DNA of 64,000 bases from Fodinicola feengrottensis (GCF_010993775.1 NZ_WOTO01000008.1:62001-126000); one strand, 5' to 3'; positions 39,199 to 49,026 are shown, counted from the stretch's first letter. The notes: a model not told the origin generated them from the sequence alone. A program made the numbers and translations.

Positions 39199-39441
39199 AC
39201 TCACTCGCCGAGGTTCGTCCCGGCGGGATCGCCACCGCCAAGGCCCGTACGACCATCCGGTGATCCGGGCCACTGCCGCTGGTTATCCCCTGGAACGTCC
39301 AGTGTGGACGGAGCATACCGTCCACAGGATCGGTCGTGATGACGTTATCGCCCTCCGCCGCGACCGCGCGGACAAACCGGAATTTCACCCCGAATGGCCG
39401 GTTCTTTTCTGTTGTTTTGTCCGATAAATTCGCTTGCCTGC

Positions 39442-40344
39442 CTACCGACGCAGCTCAGCGGTGCAGCATTTCGCACTGCCGCCGGCCTTGCGCAGTTCGG
39501 AGTCGGCGACCGGTACGGGCTGATAGCCGAGGCCGGCGAGTCGGTCGATCAGATCGATGGCACTGGCCGAAAGGACGACGTGCCGGCCGTCGCTGACCGC
39601 GTTCAGGCCAAAAGCCAGCGCGTCCGCCTCGGTCGCCACCAGCGCGTTCGGGAATCGCCGGGCGAGCAGATCCTGCGACTGTGCCCCGAACGCGGCCGGG
39701 TAGTAACAGATTGTCTCGTCATCCAGCACGAAAAGCGCGGTGTCCAGGTGATAGAACCGCGGGTCAACCAACTCCAACGACACCACTTCACGGCCGAGCA
39801 CGGCGGCGGCCTCGGTGTGCGCACGCCGGTCCGTACGAAACCCGTAGCCGGCCAGGACCAGGTCGGGGCCGGGCAGGTACGTGAAGTCGCCCTCACCTTC
39901 GTTGGTGAAGGTGCCGGGCCGGACCGCCGGCCAACCGTGTCGCTCGTACCAGTCCAGGTGCGCCGGCCGCTCGTCGTCGGCGCGTTGCGGGAAGGTGAAA
40001 CGGGCACCGTAGAAGACGCCACCGACGCTGAACCCGCCGTTCGCGGCGAACACCATGTCCGGCAGGCCAGGCCGCTCCGGCAGCAGGTGCACGGTATGCC
40101 CGAGCAGCTCGTACGTGCGACGCAACTGATCCCACTGGGCGATCGCCAGCTCGGTGTCGACCCCGATCGCCGGGTCCATCCAGGCGTTGATCGCGTACGT
40201 GACGGTGAAATACGTCGGGCGGCACATCAGGTACGTCCGCGGGGTCGCCACCCGCGCGGGGACGGCGGCCGGCTGGTAGCCGACCGCTGGCGACACCGGG
40301 GTCCGTGGGCCGGCGACTGGGAGAGCGGAGAGACGTGTCTGCAC
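39442..40344 (-). CDS. Dimethylarginine dimethylaminohydrolase / arginine deiminase-like enzyme
   Basis: Intact 300-residue guanidino-modifying enzyme (pentein fold). Landmarks: YLMCRPTYFTVTYAINAWMD, PGLPDMVFAANGG, GEGDFTYLPG, DPRFYHLDTALFVLDD with the active-site His, and the C-terminal catalytic Cys in GGSAKCCTAEL. Members convert methylarginines, arginine or ornithine-related substrates and release ammonia or an amine. The Lrp-family gene is divergent from it across 67 bases, and probably controls it. MQTRLSALPVAG at ATG 40344 opens a Pro-rich, probably unstructured leader of about 35 residues. Confidence 0.88.
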   Translation of the reverse strand: MQTRLSALPVAGPRTPVSPAVGYQPAAVPARVATPRTYLMCRPTYFTVTYAINAWMDPAIGVDTELAIAQWDQLRRTYELLGHTVHLLPERPGLPDMVFAANGGFSVGGVFYGARFTFPQRADDERPAHLDWYERHGWPAVRPGTFTNEGEGDFTYLPGPDLVLAGYGFRTDRRAHTEAAAVLGREVVSLELVDPRFYHLDTALFVLDDETICYYPAAFGAQSQDLLARRFPNALVATEADALAFGLNAVSDGRHVVLSASAIDLIDRLAGLGYQPVPVADSELRKAGGSAKCCTAELRR

Positions 40345-40411
40345 AATGATCAGTTTCGGCTACCCTCGGCGTTCGAGACAGCCGTTGTTATTGCCCTGGA
40401 GGAGCGGTTCG

Positions 40412-40896
40412 TTGCAGATCGATGCCATTGACCGCAAGATTCTTGCGTCGCTCTGCGAGGACGCCGCCGCTCGTACGCGGAGATCGGCATCATGGTGTCG
40501 CTCTCGGCTCCGGCAGTGAAGCGGCGGGTCGACCGGATGCGCGCCGAGGGGGTCATCACCGGCTTCACCGCACTGGTGGCGCCGGCCGCGCTGGGCGGTA
40601 CGACCGAGGCCTTCGTCGAGCTGTTCTGCGCCGGCCGTACGTCCCCGGCCGAGATCCGCCGGGCGGCGCTGCGGCATCCCGAGGTGGTAGCCGCCTACAC
40701 GGTGTCCGGCGACGCCGACGCCATCCTGCACCTGCGGGTCAGTGACATCTCCCAACTGGAGGAAGCGCTGGAGGGACTGCGCGCGGAAAGGTTCGTGAAC
40801 TCGACCAAGAGCACGATCATCCTGTCCCGGTTGATGGAACGGCCGAGCGGATCGGCCACCCTGTCCGCGACCGAACCAGCCGAACCGGTCAGCTGA
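40412..40896 (+). CDS. Lrp/AsnC-family regulator, one indel
   Basis: About 161 residues: an AsnC-type helix-turn-helix (LSAPAVKRRVDRMRAEGVI) and a C-terminal RAM domain (VAAYTVSGDADAILHLRVSD). One base is missing near 40467, within the first helix; the restored sequence is RSYAEIGIMVSLSAPAVK. The likely start is TTG 40412 (MQIDAIDRKILASL), ten bases after GGAGG. The adjacent divergent deiminase gene suggests regulation of arginine or methylarginine metabolism. Confidence 0.87.
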
Positions 40897-40939
40897 CCCA
40901 TCCGGACCGGCGGTCGGCGCGAATATGCTGGTGAGGGGT

Positions 40940-40989
40940 GCAATCGGGGTCCAGAACCGGACTTCTGGCCGCAATCGGGCCCCGATTGC
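40940..40989. other. Mutually exclusive hairpins between the Lrp and desaturase genes
   Basis: CCCCGATTGC (40980-40989) can pair with GCAATCGGGG (40940-40949), enclosing CCAGAA/TTCTGG (40951-40956/40963-40968). Alternatively CCCGATTGC pairs with the nearby GCAATCGGG at 40971-40979. There is no T-run. It may be the lrp terminator or an attenuator-like leader of the desaturase gene. Confidence 0.5.
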
Positions 40990-41042
40990 CTCGTACTTCG
41001 GTATTACCCAGTGATGGCTACCTCAGTAGCTAGCCGGCCTTT

Positions 41043-41078
41043 CCTACGGTGCCGTAACCTACACCTACGTTCCCGTAA
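41043..41078. promoter_or_regulatory. Tandem operator-like repeats upstream of the desaturase gene
   Basis: CCTACGGTGCCGTAA and CCTACGTTCCCGTAA begin at 41043 and 41064, exactly 21 bases (two helical turns) apart. Each is itself nearly palindromic (TACGGTGCCGTA perfect at 41045-41056, TACGTTCCCGTA at 41066-41077). This suggests cooperative binding of a dimeric regulator, perhaps a lipid-sensing TetR protein. Confidence 0.6.
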
Positions 41079-41142
41079 GTTAGCGCCCCGCAAGCGCCAT
41101 CCTGTCCGTCAGTGGGCCACCCCCATGACCCCGGAGGAAACT

Positions 41143-42105
41143 GTGACGATCTCGGCTGACCGTGCGAAAGACCCGAAGCTCCAGTCGGATCTGCTGTACG
41201 ACCTGGAGCCGGTGGTCGAACAGAACCTCGAACGCCACCTGAAGCTTGCCAAGAGCTGGAACCCGCACGACTACGTGCCGTGGAGCCAGGGCCGCGACTT
41301 CGCTTTCCTGGGCGGCGAGGACTGGCAGCCCGAGGACTCGGCGCTGGACGAGACCGCCAAGACCGCCATGATCGTCAACCTGCTGACCGAGGACAACCTG
41401 CCGTCGTACCACCGGGAGATCGCCACCCGGTTCGGCCGGGACGGCGCCTGGGGCGAGTGGGTTGGCCGCTGGACCGCCGAGGAAGGCCGGCACGGCATCG
41501 CGCTACGCGACTACCTGGTGGTCACCCGCGGCGTCGACCCGGTCAAGCTCGAAGAACTGCGGATGGCGCACATGATCGCCGGCTACGACTCCGGCGACAA
41601 GACGATGCTGGAGGCCGTCGCTTACGTCTCCTTCCAGGAACTCGCGACCCGGGTCTCGCACCGCAACACCGGCCGCGCCGCCGGCTGCCCGATCGCCGAC
41701 CAGCTGCTGTCCCGGATTTCGGTCGACGAGAACCTGCACATGGTCTTCTACCGGAACCTGGTCAAGGCCGCCTTCGACCGGGCGCCCAACGAAACCATGC
41801 AGGCCGTACGCGACGAGGTCGTGAACTTCGAGATGCCCGGCTCCACCATGGACAACTTCGCCCGCCAGGCAGTGGCCATCGCCAAGGCCGGCATTTATGA
41901 CCTGCGGCTGCACCACGACGAGGTGGTGATGCCGATCCTGCGGTTCTGGAAGATCTTCGAGCGTGAGGACCTGACCGGCGAAGGCGCGAAGGCTCGCGAG
42001 GAGCTGTCGGCGTTCATGACCACGCTGGACGGTCAGGCGAAGAAGTTCGAGGAGCAGCGCGACCGAATGCGCGAGCGCGCCGCCCGCAAGGCCGCCGCCA
42101 AGTAG
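41143..42105 (+). CDS. Soluble acyl-[ACP] desaturase (mycobacterial DesA type)
   Basis: Intact 320-residue diiron desaturase. YDLEPVVEQNLERHLKLAKS and WNPHDYVPWSQGRDFAFLGG are typical of DesA; diiron ligands lie in TEDNLPSYHREIA, WTAEEGRHG, SFQELATRVSHRN and SVDENLHMVFYR, giving both E-x2-H pairs. It introduces a cis double bond into an ACP-bound fatty acid and needs ferredoxin, which is not encoded nearby. GTG 41143 is preferred because GGAGGAA precedes it by about five bases; the in-frame ATG 41125 lies upstream of that site. The C-terminus is a Lys/Arg/Glu-rich helix. Two 21-bp-spaced operator-like repeats lie upstream. Confidence 0.93.
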   Translation: MTISADRAKDPKLQSDLLYDLEPVVEQNLERHLKLAKSWNPHDYVPWSQGRDFAFLGGEDWQPEDSALDETAKTAMIVNLLTEDNLPSYHREIATRFGRDGAWGEWVGRWTAEEGRHGIALRDYLVVTRGVDPVKLEELRMAHMIAGYDSGDKTMLEAVAYVSFQELATRVSHRNTGRAAGCPIADQLLSRISVDENLHMVFYRNLVKAAFDRAPNETMQAVRDEVVNFEMPGSTMDNFARQAVAIAKAGIYDLRLHHDEVVMPILRFWKIFEREDLTGEGAKAREELSAFMTTLDGQAKKFEEQRDRMRERAARKAAAK

Positions 42106-42148
42106 CTCCCGCCCCTTCACCCCACGTTACATCTCACCCCGCTGAGAG

Positions 42149-43604
42149 TTACGGGTTGGTGGGGAGCCGTGACTCGGCGGCGGTTCGCAGTTGCTTGCCC
42201 AGCACGGATTTCCGGTAGCTGTAGGTGGCATAGATGACCAGCCCGATCAGGAACCAGCCGATGAAGCGGAACCACGTGAGCGGCGCGAGGTAGACGGTCA
42301 GCCAGATCGCACCGACGATGCCGATCGCCGGCACCACCGGCATTCCCGGGCAGCGGAACGTACGCTCCAGGTCCGGCCGGCGATAGCGCAGCACGATGAC
42401 CGCCGCGCAGACGACCACGAAGGCCAGCAGAATCCCGATATTCGTCAGCTCGGCAGCTTCCTTGATGGGGGTCACACCGGCGATCAGGGCGGCCGCGGCG
42501 CCGACGATCCAGGTCACTCGGACCGGTACGCGTCGGCGCGCACTGACCTTGGAGAACCAGCGCGGCAACAGGCCGTCCCGGCTCATCGCGAACCAGATCC
42601 GGGTCACCGCGAACATGAACGTGAACATCACCGTGACGATGCCCAGGATCGCGCCGAGCGAGATTATCGAGGCCAGGCCTGGCAAACCAGCGTCCTGGAA
42701 AGCGTGCGCGAACGCGGCCTGCGGCGCGATTTTCCGGTAGTACACCATTCCGGTCAGCACCAGGCACACCAGCACGTAGAGCACCATGCAAATCGCGAAC
42801 GAGATCATCATCGCTTTGGGCAGGTGTTTACGGGCATCCGCTGATTCCTCAGCGGCGGAACTGAGCGCGTCATAACCGAAGACCGCGAAGAAAACCACCG
42901 CCGCACCAGCGAAAACGCCACTCCATCCGTACGGCAGGAAAGGGATGTAGTTGTGCGTGTTCACACATAGAAAACCCCGACGCCGATAATCACCAGAACC
43001 AGCGCGACCTTGATCCAGACCAGCACGGTTTCCACCCAGGCTGCGGACCTGATCCCCCGCGCGTCAACAGAAAAGCGATCAGCAAGCAGAGAATCATCGC
43101 GACCAGGTCGACCGCGTGGCCGGGACCGGTGCCCGGCGCGCCCAGCATCCAGGCCGGCAGGTGAACGCCGATCTGACCGAGCAGATTGCCGACATAGCCG
43201 GAAACCCCGATCGCCACCACCGCCACGATCGCGGTGTATTCCAGCAGGAGATCCCAACCGATAAACCAGCCGACGATTTCGCCCAGCACCGCATAGCCGT
43301 ACGTGTAGGCCGTGCCCGCTCGCGGGATCAACGCGGTGAACTCGGCATAGGCCAACGCGGCGGCGAGGCTCACCACCCCGGCGATCAAGAACGAGAACAG
43401 CACGCCCGGCCCGGCCGTCGTACTGGCGACCGCGCCGGCCAGCGCGAAGATGCCGGCGCCAATGATGATCGCGCCGATGCCCAACGCGACCAGCTGCCAG
43501 AGGCCGAGCACCGGGGCCAGCTGGCCGCCCTCGGTCTCCGGTTCGATCGCGTCCACGGGCTTACGTCGGAAAATGCCGGTCGGAGCAGTCGAGAAGAGGC
43601 TCAT
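42149..43604 (-). CDS. APC-superfamily amino-acid permease (cationic amino-acid transporter type), two indels
   Basis: About 485 residues with about 12-14 helices. The N-terminal LVALGIGAIIIGAGIFALAG is the helix-1 substrate-binding loop; GTAYTYGYAVLGEIVGWFIGWDLLLEY and VVFFAVFGYDALSSAAEESADARKHLPKA are typical of the CAT subgroup. Frame changes lie near 43060 and 42965. The end is YRKSVLGKQLRTAAESRL. It is transcribed convergently with the desaturase gene. The substrate (arginine, lysine or another amino acid) is not determined. Confidence 0.88.
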
Positions 43605-43696
43605 TACGGCAGGTTAAGCCTCAAAATGCCGGGCCAATGGCGCGCGACTTCACCAAAGTTTCTTGGTGTCCCCAACCGGCCACACCGGACCCGCGG

Positions 43697-44248
43697 TCAG
43701 TCGGTGGCTGGGGCCTTGGGTTTGGGTGGCCAGAGGGTGGTGCAGACCGTCCAGATCCCCCAGATGGCGGTGATGACGGTCAGCCGGGAGATCCAACCCG
43801 ACAGCTCTGCCGTACGAGCGGGTGCGCCAATGATCAGAACGGCCAGCTCGAGCAGGCCGCAGCTGATGGCCCACGCGACCGCGGCACGGCGGAAGTCCTG
43901 CCATTCGAAAATGACCCGCTCCCGGCCGTATTTCGGGTTCTTCACCGGCGGTGGGCCACCTGCGAAGAAGCGATGCGCGAACCGCTGGTCGGTCCACCGG
44001 ATCATCCGATGCCCGAAGGCCACCGAGAAGCCGATGTAAGCGGCCGCGAGGCCGTGCGCGAGAGTGGCGGTGGTGCCGCGTGACAGGTCCAGGACGGTGA
44101 CCGCGAGAAGCCCCAGGTCGACGAGCGGGACACAGACCAGCAGGACCGCACTGGCCTTGGGTTTGCGGAGCAGGTAGCGCACGGCCAGGCCGCCGAGCAG
44201 AAACACCCAGAAGCCGACCTCGCCGGCGATGATGGCAGCAACGATCAT
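43697..44248 (-). CDS. Four-helix integral membrane protein, unknown function
   Basis: Intact 183-residue protein. Hydrophobic segments are at about 1-22 (MIVAAIIAGEVGFWVFLLGG), 32-52, 63-85 and two near the C-terminus; the loop MIRWTDQRFAHRFFAGGPPPVKNPKYGRER is hydrophilic and conserved-looking. ATG 44248 has GGAAG just upstream. It is divergent from the two-component genes, 131 bases away. I recognise similar actinobacterial membrane proteins but cannot name a function. Confidence 0.7.
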   Translation of the reverse strand: MIVAAIIAGEVGFWVFLLGGLAVRYLLRKPKASAVLLVCVPLVDLGLLAVTVLDLSRGTTATLAHGLAAAYIGFSVAFGHRMIRWTDQRFAHRFFAGGPPPVKNPKYGRERVIFEWQDFRRAAVAWAISCGLLELAVLIIGAPARTAELSGWISRLTVITAIWGIWTVCTTLWPPKPKAPATD

Positions 44249-44379
44249 GCTTCCAGCGTCCCGCCCAGGACCGTCGATCGCGTCGGCGTGACTGCCGATC
44301 CCGGCGTACATCCTTTGACGGACCGCGACCCGGCCGACGGCCTGAGGCAGCTTCCCAACAGCAGTGGTGTGATGGGTAC

Positions 44380-45545
44380 GTGCAGGTAGCCTCGCTGTTC
44401 AACCGCCGCGACACGCTGATCGCGGTGGCCGGCGTGACCGGTGGCGGAGTGCTCTTCTCCTTGCCGCGCGTACAGCTCCCCGCCGGAGTTCCCGAAGATC
44501 CTGCCGGTGCAGTTCATGCTGGTCACGCTGGCGATCATCGGGATAGCCGAGCTGTTCCGGCGATCCGCGCCGGTGCTCTGCCTGGCGGTGGGTACGGCTG
44601 CCTTCCTGGCCGACCTCGCGGCCGGACCGTCGCTGGCGGTGCCGCTGATCTTCACCGATGTGCTCTACGCGGCGACCGTGTACGGGCCGCGCAAACTCAG
44701 CCGTCCCCTGCTCGTCGGCGTCAGCGCTCTCACCGTGTTGGCCGCCGCGGTGACGCTGGTGTTCACCCACGACCCGTCGGCCGCCGTGCTGATCCCGCTG
44801 CAGCTCGGACTCGTGCTGGTGGTGCCGGTGCTGACCGGCTTCGACATTCGCCGGCACCGGGACCTCGCGGCCGCCGAGCGGGGCCGGTCGCACGAGCTGG
44901 CCCGGCTGGCCGAGCTGGACCGGCAGGCCGCGATCACCGCCGAGCGCTCCCGGATGGCCCGCGAGCTTGCACGACGTGATCGCCAACCACCTGTCGGCGA
45001 TTTCCATCCAGTCGACCGCGGCGCTCTCGGTGCCGGGCCTGGACACCGAGGCGGTCCGCGAGGTGCTCCGGGTGATCCGGCGCAGCAGCAACGACGGGCT
45101 GGCCGAGATGAAGGAGATGGTCTACCTGCTGCGGGACTCCGACAGCGCGGCCTCCTTGGCGCCGACCCCACGGATCGACGACGTGCGGAAACTGCTGGAT
45201 CAGGCGCGTACGGCCGGCGTCGAGGCGACTCTGAAGGTCACTGGTGAGAGCCGGGTGCTGCCGGTGGCGATTGACCTCGCCGCTTACCGGATCGTCCAGG
45301 AGTCGCTGACCAACGCGGTCAAGCACGGCAGCGGGACGGCGGCCGTACGCCTGGACTATCGGGCGGAGTCGCTGGTCATCGCCGTCGAAAGCCCGCTGGG
45401 CGGCCCGCTCGCGAAGGCGCCGGGCGGCGGGGCCGGGCTGGTCGGGATGGCCGAGCGGGCAGCGGCCGTGGGCGGGGACTTCACCGCCGGCGCGGACGGC
45501 GGCTGCTGGCGCGTACGAGCCGAACTCCCGGAGGGGACCCGATGA
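44380..45545 (+). CDS. NarL-type sensor histidine kinase (HisKA_3), two indels
   Basis: About 388 residues: an N-terminal sensor of several membrane helices, a linker coiled coil (AAAERGRSHELARLAELDRQ), the dimerisation/phosphoacceptor motif MAREL-HDVIANHLSAIS with the His at HDV, and an HATPase domain (AYRIVQESLTNAVKHG, GGAGLVGMAERAAAVGG). An extra T in CTTGCACGAC near 44967 separates the two halves, and another shift near 44480 separates the first helix. Start at GTG 44380 (MQVASLFNRRDTLIAVAG). It overlaps the response regulator gene by four bases. The signal sensed is unknown. Confidence 0.87.
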
Positions 45546-46179
45546 CGATCCGGGTGGTGGTGGCCGACGACCAGCCGGCGGTCCGGGCCGGGCTGGTGAT
45601 GATCCTGAACGCGGCCGCCGGCCTGCAGGTGGTCGGCCAGGCGAGCGACGGCGAGCAGGCCGTGGCGCTCGGGCGTGAGCTGCGGCCGGACGTGCTGGTG
45701 ATGGACATCCAGATGCCCCGGCTGGACGGGATCTCGGCGACCCGGGAGCTGACCGGCGTCTGTGACGTCCTCATCCTGACGACCTTCGACATCGACGAGT
45801 ACGTGTTCGGCGCGCTCCGGGCCGGCGCGGCCGGCTTCCTGTTGAAGAACTCCGACGCGGACCAGCTGGTCTCAGCCGTACGACTGGTGGCCAGCGGCGA
45901 CGGGCTGATCGCGCCCTCGGTCACCCGCCGGCTGATCTCGGCGTTCGCGCAGGTCTCCGCCCCCCCGAGCTGGCCGCCGGGGCCGACCTGGACTCGCTGA
46001 CGGCCCGCGAACGGGAGGTCCTGGACTGCATTGGCCGCGGCCTGTCCAACCAGGACATCTCGGTTGAGCTGGCGATGGCCGAGCCGACCACCAAAACGCA
46101 CGTCAGCCGCATCCTGGCCAAACTCGGGCTGCGCAGTCGCGTACAGGCGGCGATCGTGGCCCGCTCCCACCACGGTTAG
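45542..46179 (+). CDS. NarL/LuxR-type response regulator, one indel
   Basis: About 213 residues. Receiver domain: VVVADDQPAVRAG (acidic pair), phosphoacceptor in DVLVMDIQMPRLDG, LTTFDIDEYV and the Lys in GFLLKNSDAD. The LuxR helix-turn-helix (LTAREREVLDCIGRGLSNQD, KTHVSRILAKLGLRSR) follows after a base missing from the C7 run near 45961. ATG 45542 overlaps the kinase stop, so the two are coupled. Targets are not evident; the neighbouring membrane-protein gene 43697-44248 is one candidate. Confidence 0.92.
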
Positions 46180-46245
46180 GACTACAGGGCTTCTTGTGCG
46201 GATGAGAGTCGAGATCCAAACGGCGTCTGAAGTAGCCCTCTAGTC

Positions 46246-47121
46246 CTAGGACGTACGCGGCTGCGGCAGATCGCCGTCCGGCAGCACGATCGGCCTCGGG
46301 TCGACCGGCTCCAGCTCCGCTCCCGGCGGGGTGCTCTTCATCGTTTCCCTGACGGCGGACGCCACTTCCGGGCCGCCGGCTCGCTCCAGGAACCGCAGCA
46401 GCTCGACTGGGAAAGGCAGCACCAGCGTCGAGTTCTTCTCGGCAGCCACCTCGACCACGGTTTCCAGCAGCCGCAGCTGCAAGGCGGCCGGGTTCGCGGA
46501 CATCACCTTCGCCGCCTCGGACAGCTTCGCGGAGGCCTGGAACTCGCCGTCCGCGGTGATGATCCGGGCCCGCCGCTCCCGCTCCGCCTCGGCCTGCCGG
46601 GACATCGACCGCTTCATCGACTCCGGCAGCGCCACGTCCTTGATCTCCACCCGGTCGATGTTGACGCCCCACGCGAGCGCCGGGTTGTCGATCATCATTT
46701 CCAGGCCCTCGTTGAGTTTTTCCCGGTTCGAGAGCAGATCGTCCAGCTCGCTCTTGCCGATGATCGAGCGCAGCGAGGTCTGGGCGACCTGCAGGATCGC
46801 GAACCGGTAGTCCTGCACGTTCACCGCGGCCAACACCGGATCGATGACGTTGAAGTAGACGACCGCGTCCACCCTGACGGTCACGTTGTCCTTGGTGATG
46901 CCGTCCTGCGCAGGCACCGGCATGGTGATGATCTGCATGTTGACCTTCTGCAGCCGGTCCACTGCCGGGATCATCAGCGCGAGGCCCGGACCGCGGACGG
47001 CCGGTCGCACCCGCCCGAAACGGAACACCAGACCCCGCTCGTACTGCTTGACGACCCGCGCAGCAGCGCTCAGCCCGAGCACCACGGCCACACCGAACCC
47101 GATCAGAATTCCGAAGATCAT
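46246..47121 (-). CDS. SPFH-domain (slipin/stomatin-like) membrane protein
   Basis: Intact 291-residue protein. One N-terminal helix (MIFGILIGFGVAVVLGLSAA), then a PHB/SPFH domain: VKQYERGLVFRFGRVRPAVRGPG, VRVDAVVYFNVIDP, ILQVAQTSLRSIIGKSELDDLL, WGVNIDRVEIKDVALPESM and the Ala/Glu-rich helix RQAEAERERRARIITADGE. Slipins form membrane-organising oligomers, often with an NfeD protein, which I do not see here. The C-terminus is Pro-rich. ATG 47121 has GAGGAG. Confidence 0.92.
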   Translation of the reverse strand: MIFGILIGFGVAVVLGLSAAARVVKQYERGLVFRFGRVRPAVRGPGLALMIPAVDRLQKVNMQIITMPVPAQDGITKDNVTVRVDAVVYFNVIDPVLAAVNVQDYRFAILQVAQTSLRSIIGKSELDDLLSNREKLNEGLEMMIDNPALAWGVNIDRVEIKDVALPESMKRSMSRQAEAERERRARIITADGEFQASAKLSEAAKVMSANPAALQLRLLETVVEVAAEKNSTLVLPFPVELLRFLERAGGPEVASAVRETMKSTPPGAELEPVDPRPIVLPDGDLPQPRTS

Positions 47122-47183
47122 TTCCGGCTCCTCTGCTGTCTTTGATCGTACGCCCGAGGTACGTCCATGGAACCGACGAATTT

Positions 47184-47561
47184 TCAGCCCTGGCGGTGGA
47201 TCCGCCACCAGCGGCGATGCCCCGGCTGCGTACGCATGCCGGCCTCCGAAACGCGAACAACGGGGTAGCCGGCGGCGTCCCAAGCCTTCGTGCCGCCGGC
47301 CAGGCACAGCACGTCCCTGCCCTGTCCGGCGAGCAGTCGCGCGGCCCGCCAGGACCTGTTTCCCAGTGTGCAAACGGTGACCAGCTGTCCCGCTGGCAGG
47401 TCCGCCAGCCGTACGGGCAGGTCGTCCAGCGGGATGTTCAGCGCGCCTGGCACATGGCCATGCGCATATTCATCCGGCGTTCGTACGTCCACGAACGCAT
47501 CGCCGGCGAGCCAGACGGCATGCGCCACCGAAACGTCGACACGTTCGGCCGATCCGTTCAT
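47184..47561 (-). CDS. Rhodanese-like sulfurtransferase domain protein
   Basis: Intact 125-residue single rhodanese domain: AGDAFVDVRTPDEYAHGHVPGALNIPL and the active-site loop VCTLGNRSWRAARLL with catalytic Cys (about residue 70), ending DAAGYPVVRVSEAG. The Cys-Thr-Leu-Gly-Asn-Arg loop length is that of sulfur-transferring rhodaneses. ATG 47561 opens MNGSAERVDVSVAHAV. It lies 62 bases upstream of the slipin gene on the same strand and may share its transcript. The partner is unknown. Confidence 0.9.
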   Translation of the reverse strand: MNGSAERVDVSVAHAVWLAGDAFVDVRTPDEYAHGHVPGALNIPLDDLPVRLADLPAGQLVTVCTLGNRSWRAARLLAGQGRDVLCLAGGTKAWDAAGYPVVRVSEAGMRTQPGHRRWWRIHRQG

Positions 47562-47640
47562 CGCCGCCAGCCTATTCCCGGCCGGACATTTGTCACGACC
47601 TATGAGGTAACTGGCCTCCCAAGCGCGATGATCGTTCGCT

Positions 47641-49026
47641 GTGAGCACGAATACGAGCAGTTCAGAGCCCGTACGGCCGAGTGTGAGCGTGGCCGCCCGG
47701 CTGGATCGGCTGCCGATCCTGCGGACCCACCGGGTGCTGACCGCGGTGATCGGTATCGGACTTTTCTTCGACGCGTACGAGAACTTCCTCGCCGGCACCA
47801 TCGCGAAAGTGCTGCAGAAGGACTTCGCGCTCGGCGGCACCGAGCTGAAGCTGGTGCTGGCGTCCGCTTTCATCGGCCAGTTCCTCGGCGCGATCGTGCT
47901 CGGCCGGCTGGCCGACCGGATCGGCCGGCGCCGGGCCTTCCTGATCAACCTGGCCATCTACTCCGGATTCTCGCTGCTCGGCGCGCTGTCGCCGAACGCC
48001 ACCTGGCTGATTGTCAGTCGATTCTGCGCCGGGTTGGGAATTGGCGCGGAGTACGCGCTGGCCGACTCGTACTTGTCCGACATGCTGCCGCCCGGCAAGC
48101 GTGGCCGGTTCATTTCGTGGGCTTACACGGTGTCCTTCTGCTGCGGAGTGCCGGCGGTGGGTTTTCTGGCTCTGTGTGGCTGGTGCCACAGGCGCCACTG
48201 GGCATCGCCGGCTGGCGCTGGCTGTTCGTGCTGGGCGCGCTCGGCTCCGCGGTCGTGTGTTTTTTTGCGCCGCCGCCTGACAGAATCGCCGCGCTGGCTG
48301 GAAATCGCTGGCCGCCAGGCGCAAGCCGAGGAAATCGTGACACGAATGGAAGCCGAGGCAGCCGACCCACTGCCCGAGCCCGATCCGGATCTGCGGCCGG
48401 CTGAACCCCAAGCCGTACCCATCAGCCGGCTCTTCAGCCCGCGGTATTTGCGTCGTACGGTGATGTTGTGGGTGGGTGCTCCGCTGTCCGCGCTCGAGGT
48501 CTTCGGTTATTACGGTTTCGGAACACTCGCGCCCCTTATCCTGGCCGCCCGCGGCTACGGCATTATCGCGAGCATCGGCTACACCGCCCTGTCTTATTTG
48601 GGGTATCCGCTCGGTTCGCTGTTGTCGGTGCCAATCGTCGAGCGGGTGGAACGCAAATACCTGGTGATGGGATCGGCCGCCCTGATGGCCGTTTTCGGCC
48701 TCGGTTTCGGACTTTCCGGACAGCCAGCGGTGATTGTCGCCTTCGGTTTCCTCTACACGCTGGCGAGCAACGTTTTTTCCAACGCATACCACGTATATCT
48801 GTCCGAGCTCTACCCGACCGCCATGCGTGGCACGGCGGCTGGAACGGCGTACTCGCTGTCGAAGATCGTCACTGGCGCGCTGCCCTTCATTTTGTTGCCG
48901 GTGCTGACCTCCGGTGGTGCCGGCTGGGTTTTCACCGTGGTGGCGGTTGCTATGGTGCTGTTGATCATCAACGTCGGAGTGCTCGGCACCCGTACCACCG
49001 GAAGGTCCGTCGACAGTGTCACCTGA
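47641..49026 (+). CDS. MFS transporter (sugar-porter-like), with an internal out-of-frame patch
   Basis: About 461 residues, twelve helices. IGLFFDAYENFLAG, LGRLADRIGRRRAFLINLA (loop 2-3 motif), RFCAGLGIGAEYALADSYLSD and YHVYLSELYPTAMRGTAAG are typical of MHS/sugar-porter members. Between about 48175 and 48265 the reading frame is wrong (Cys/Arg/Ser-rich), while the next frame gives the expected helix VPQAPLGIAGWRWLFVLGAL, so two compensating indels lie there, the second in the T6 run near 48262. Substrate unknown. The start lies 79 bases from the divergent rhodanese gene; the end overlaps the next gene by 11 bases. Confidence 0.88.
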   Translation: MSTNTSSSEPVRPSVSVAARLDRLPILRTHRVLTAVIGIGLFFDAYENFLAGTIAKVLQKDFALGGTELKLVLASAFIGQFLGAIVLGRLADRIGRRRAFLINLAIYSGFSLLGALSPNATWLIVSRFCAGLGIGAEYALADSYLSDMLPPGKRGRFISWAYTVSFCCGVPAVGFLALCGWCHRRHWASPAGAGCSCWARSAPRSCVFLRRRLTESPRWLEIAGRQAQAEEIVTRMEAEAADPLPEPDPDLRPAEPQAVPISRLFSPRYLRRTVMLWVGAPLSALEVFGYYGFGTLAPLILAARGYGIIASIGYTALSYLGYPLGSLLSVPIVERVERKYLVMGSAALMAVFGLGFGLSGQPAVIVAFGFLYTLASNVFSNAYHVYLSELYPTAMRGTAAGTAYSLSKIVTGALPFILLPVLTSGGAGWVFTVVAVAMVLLIINVGVLGTRTTGRSVDSVT

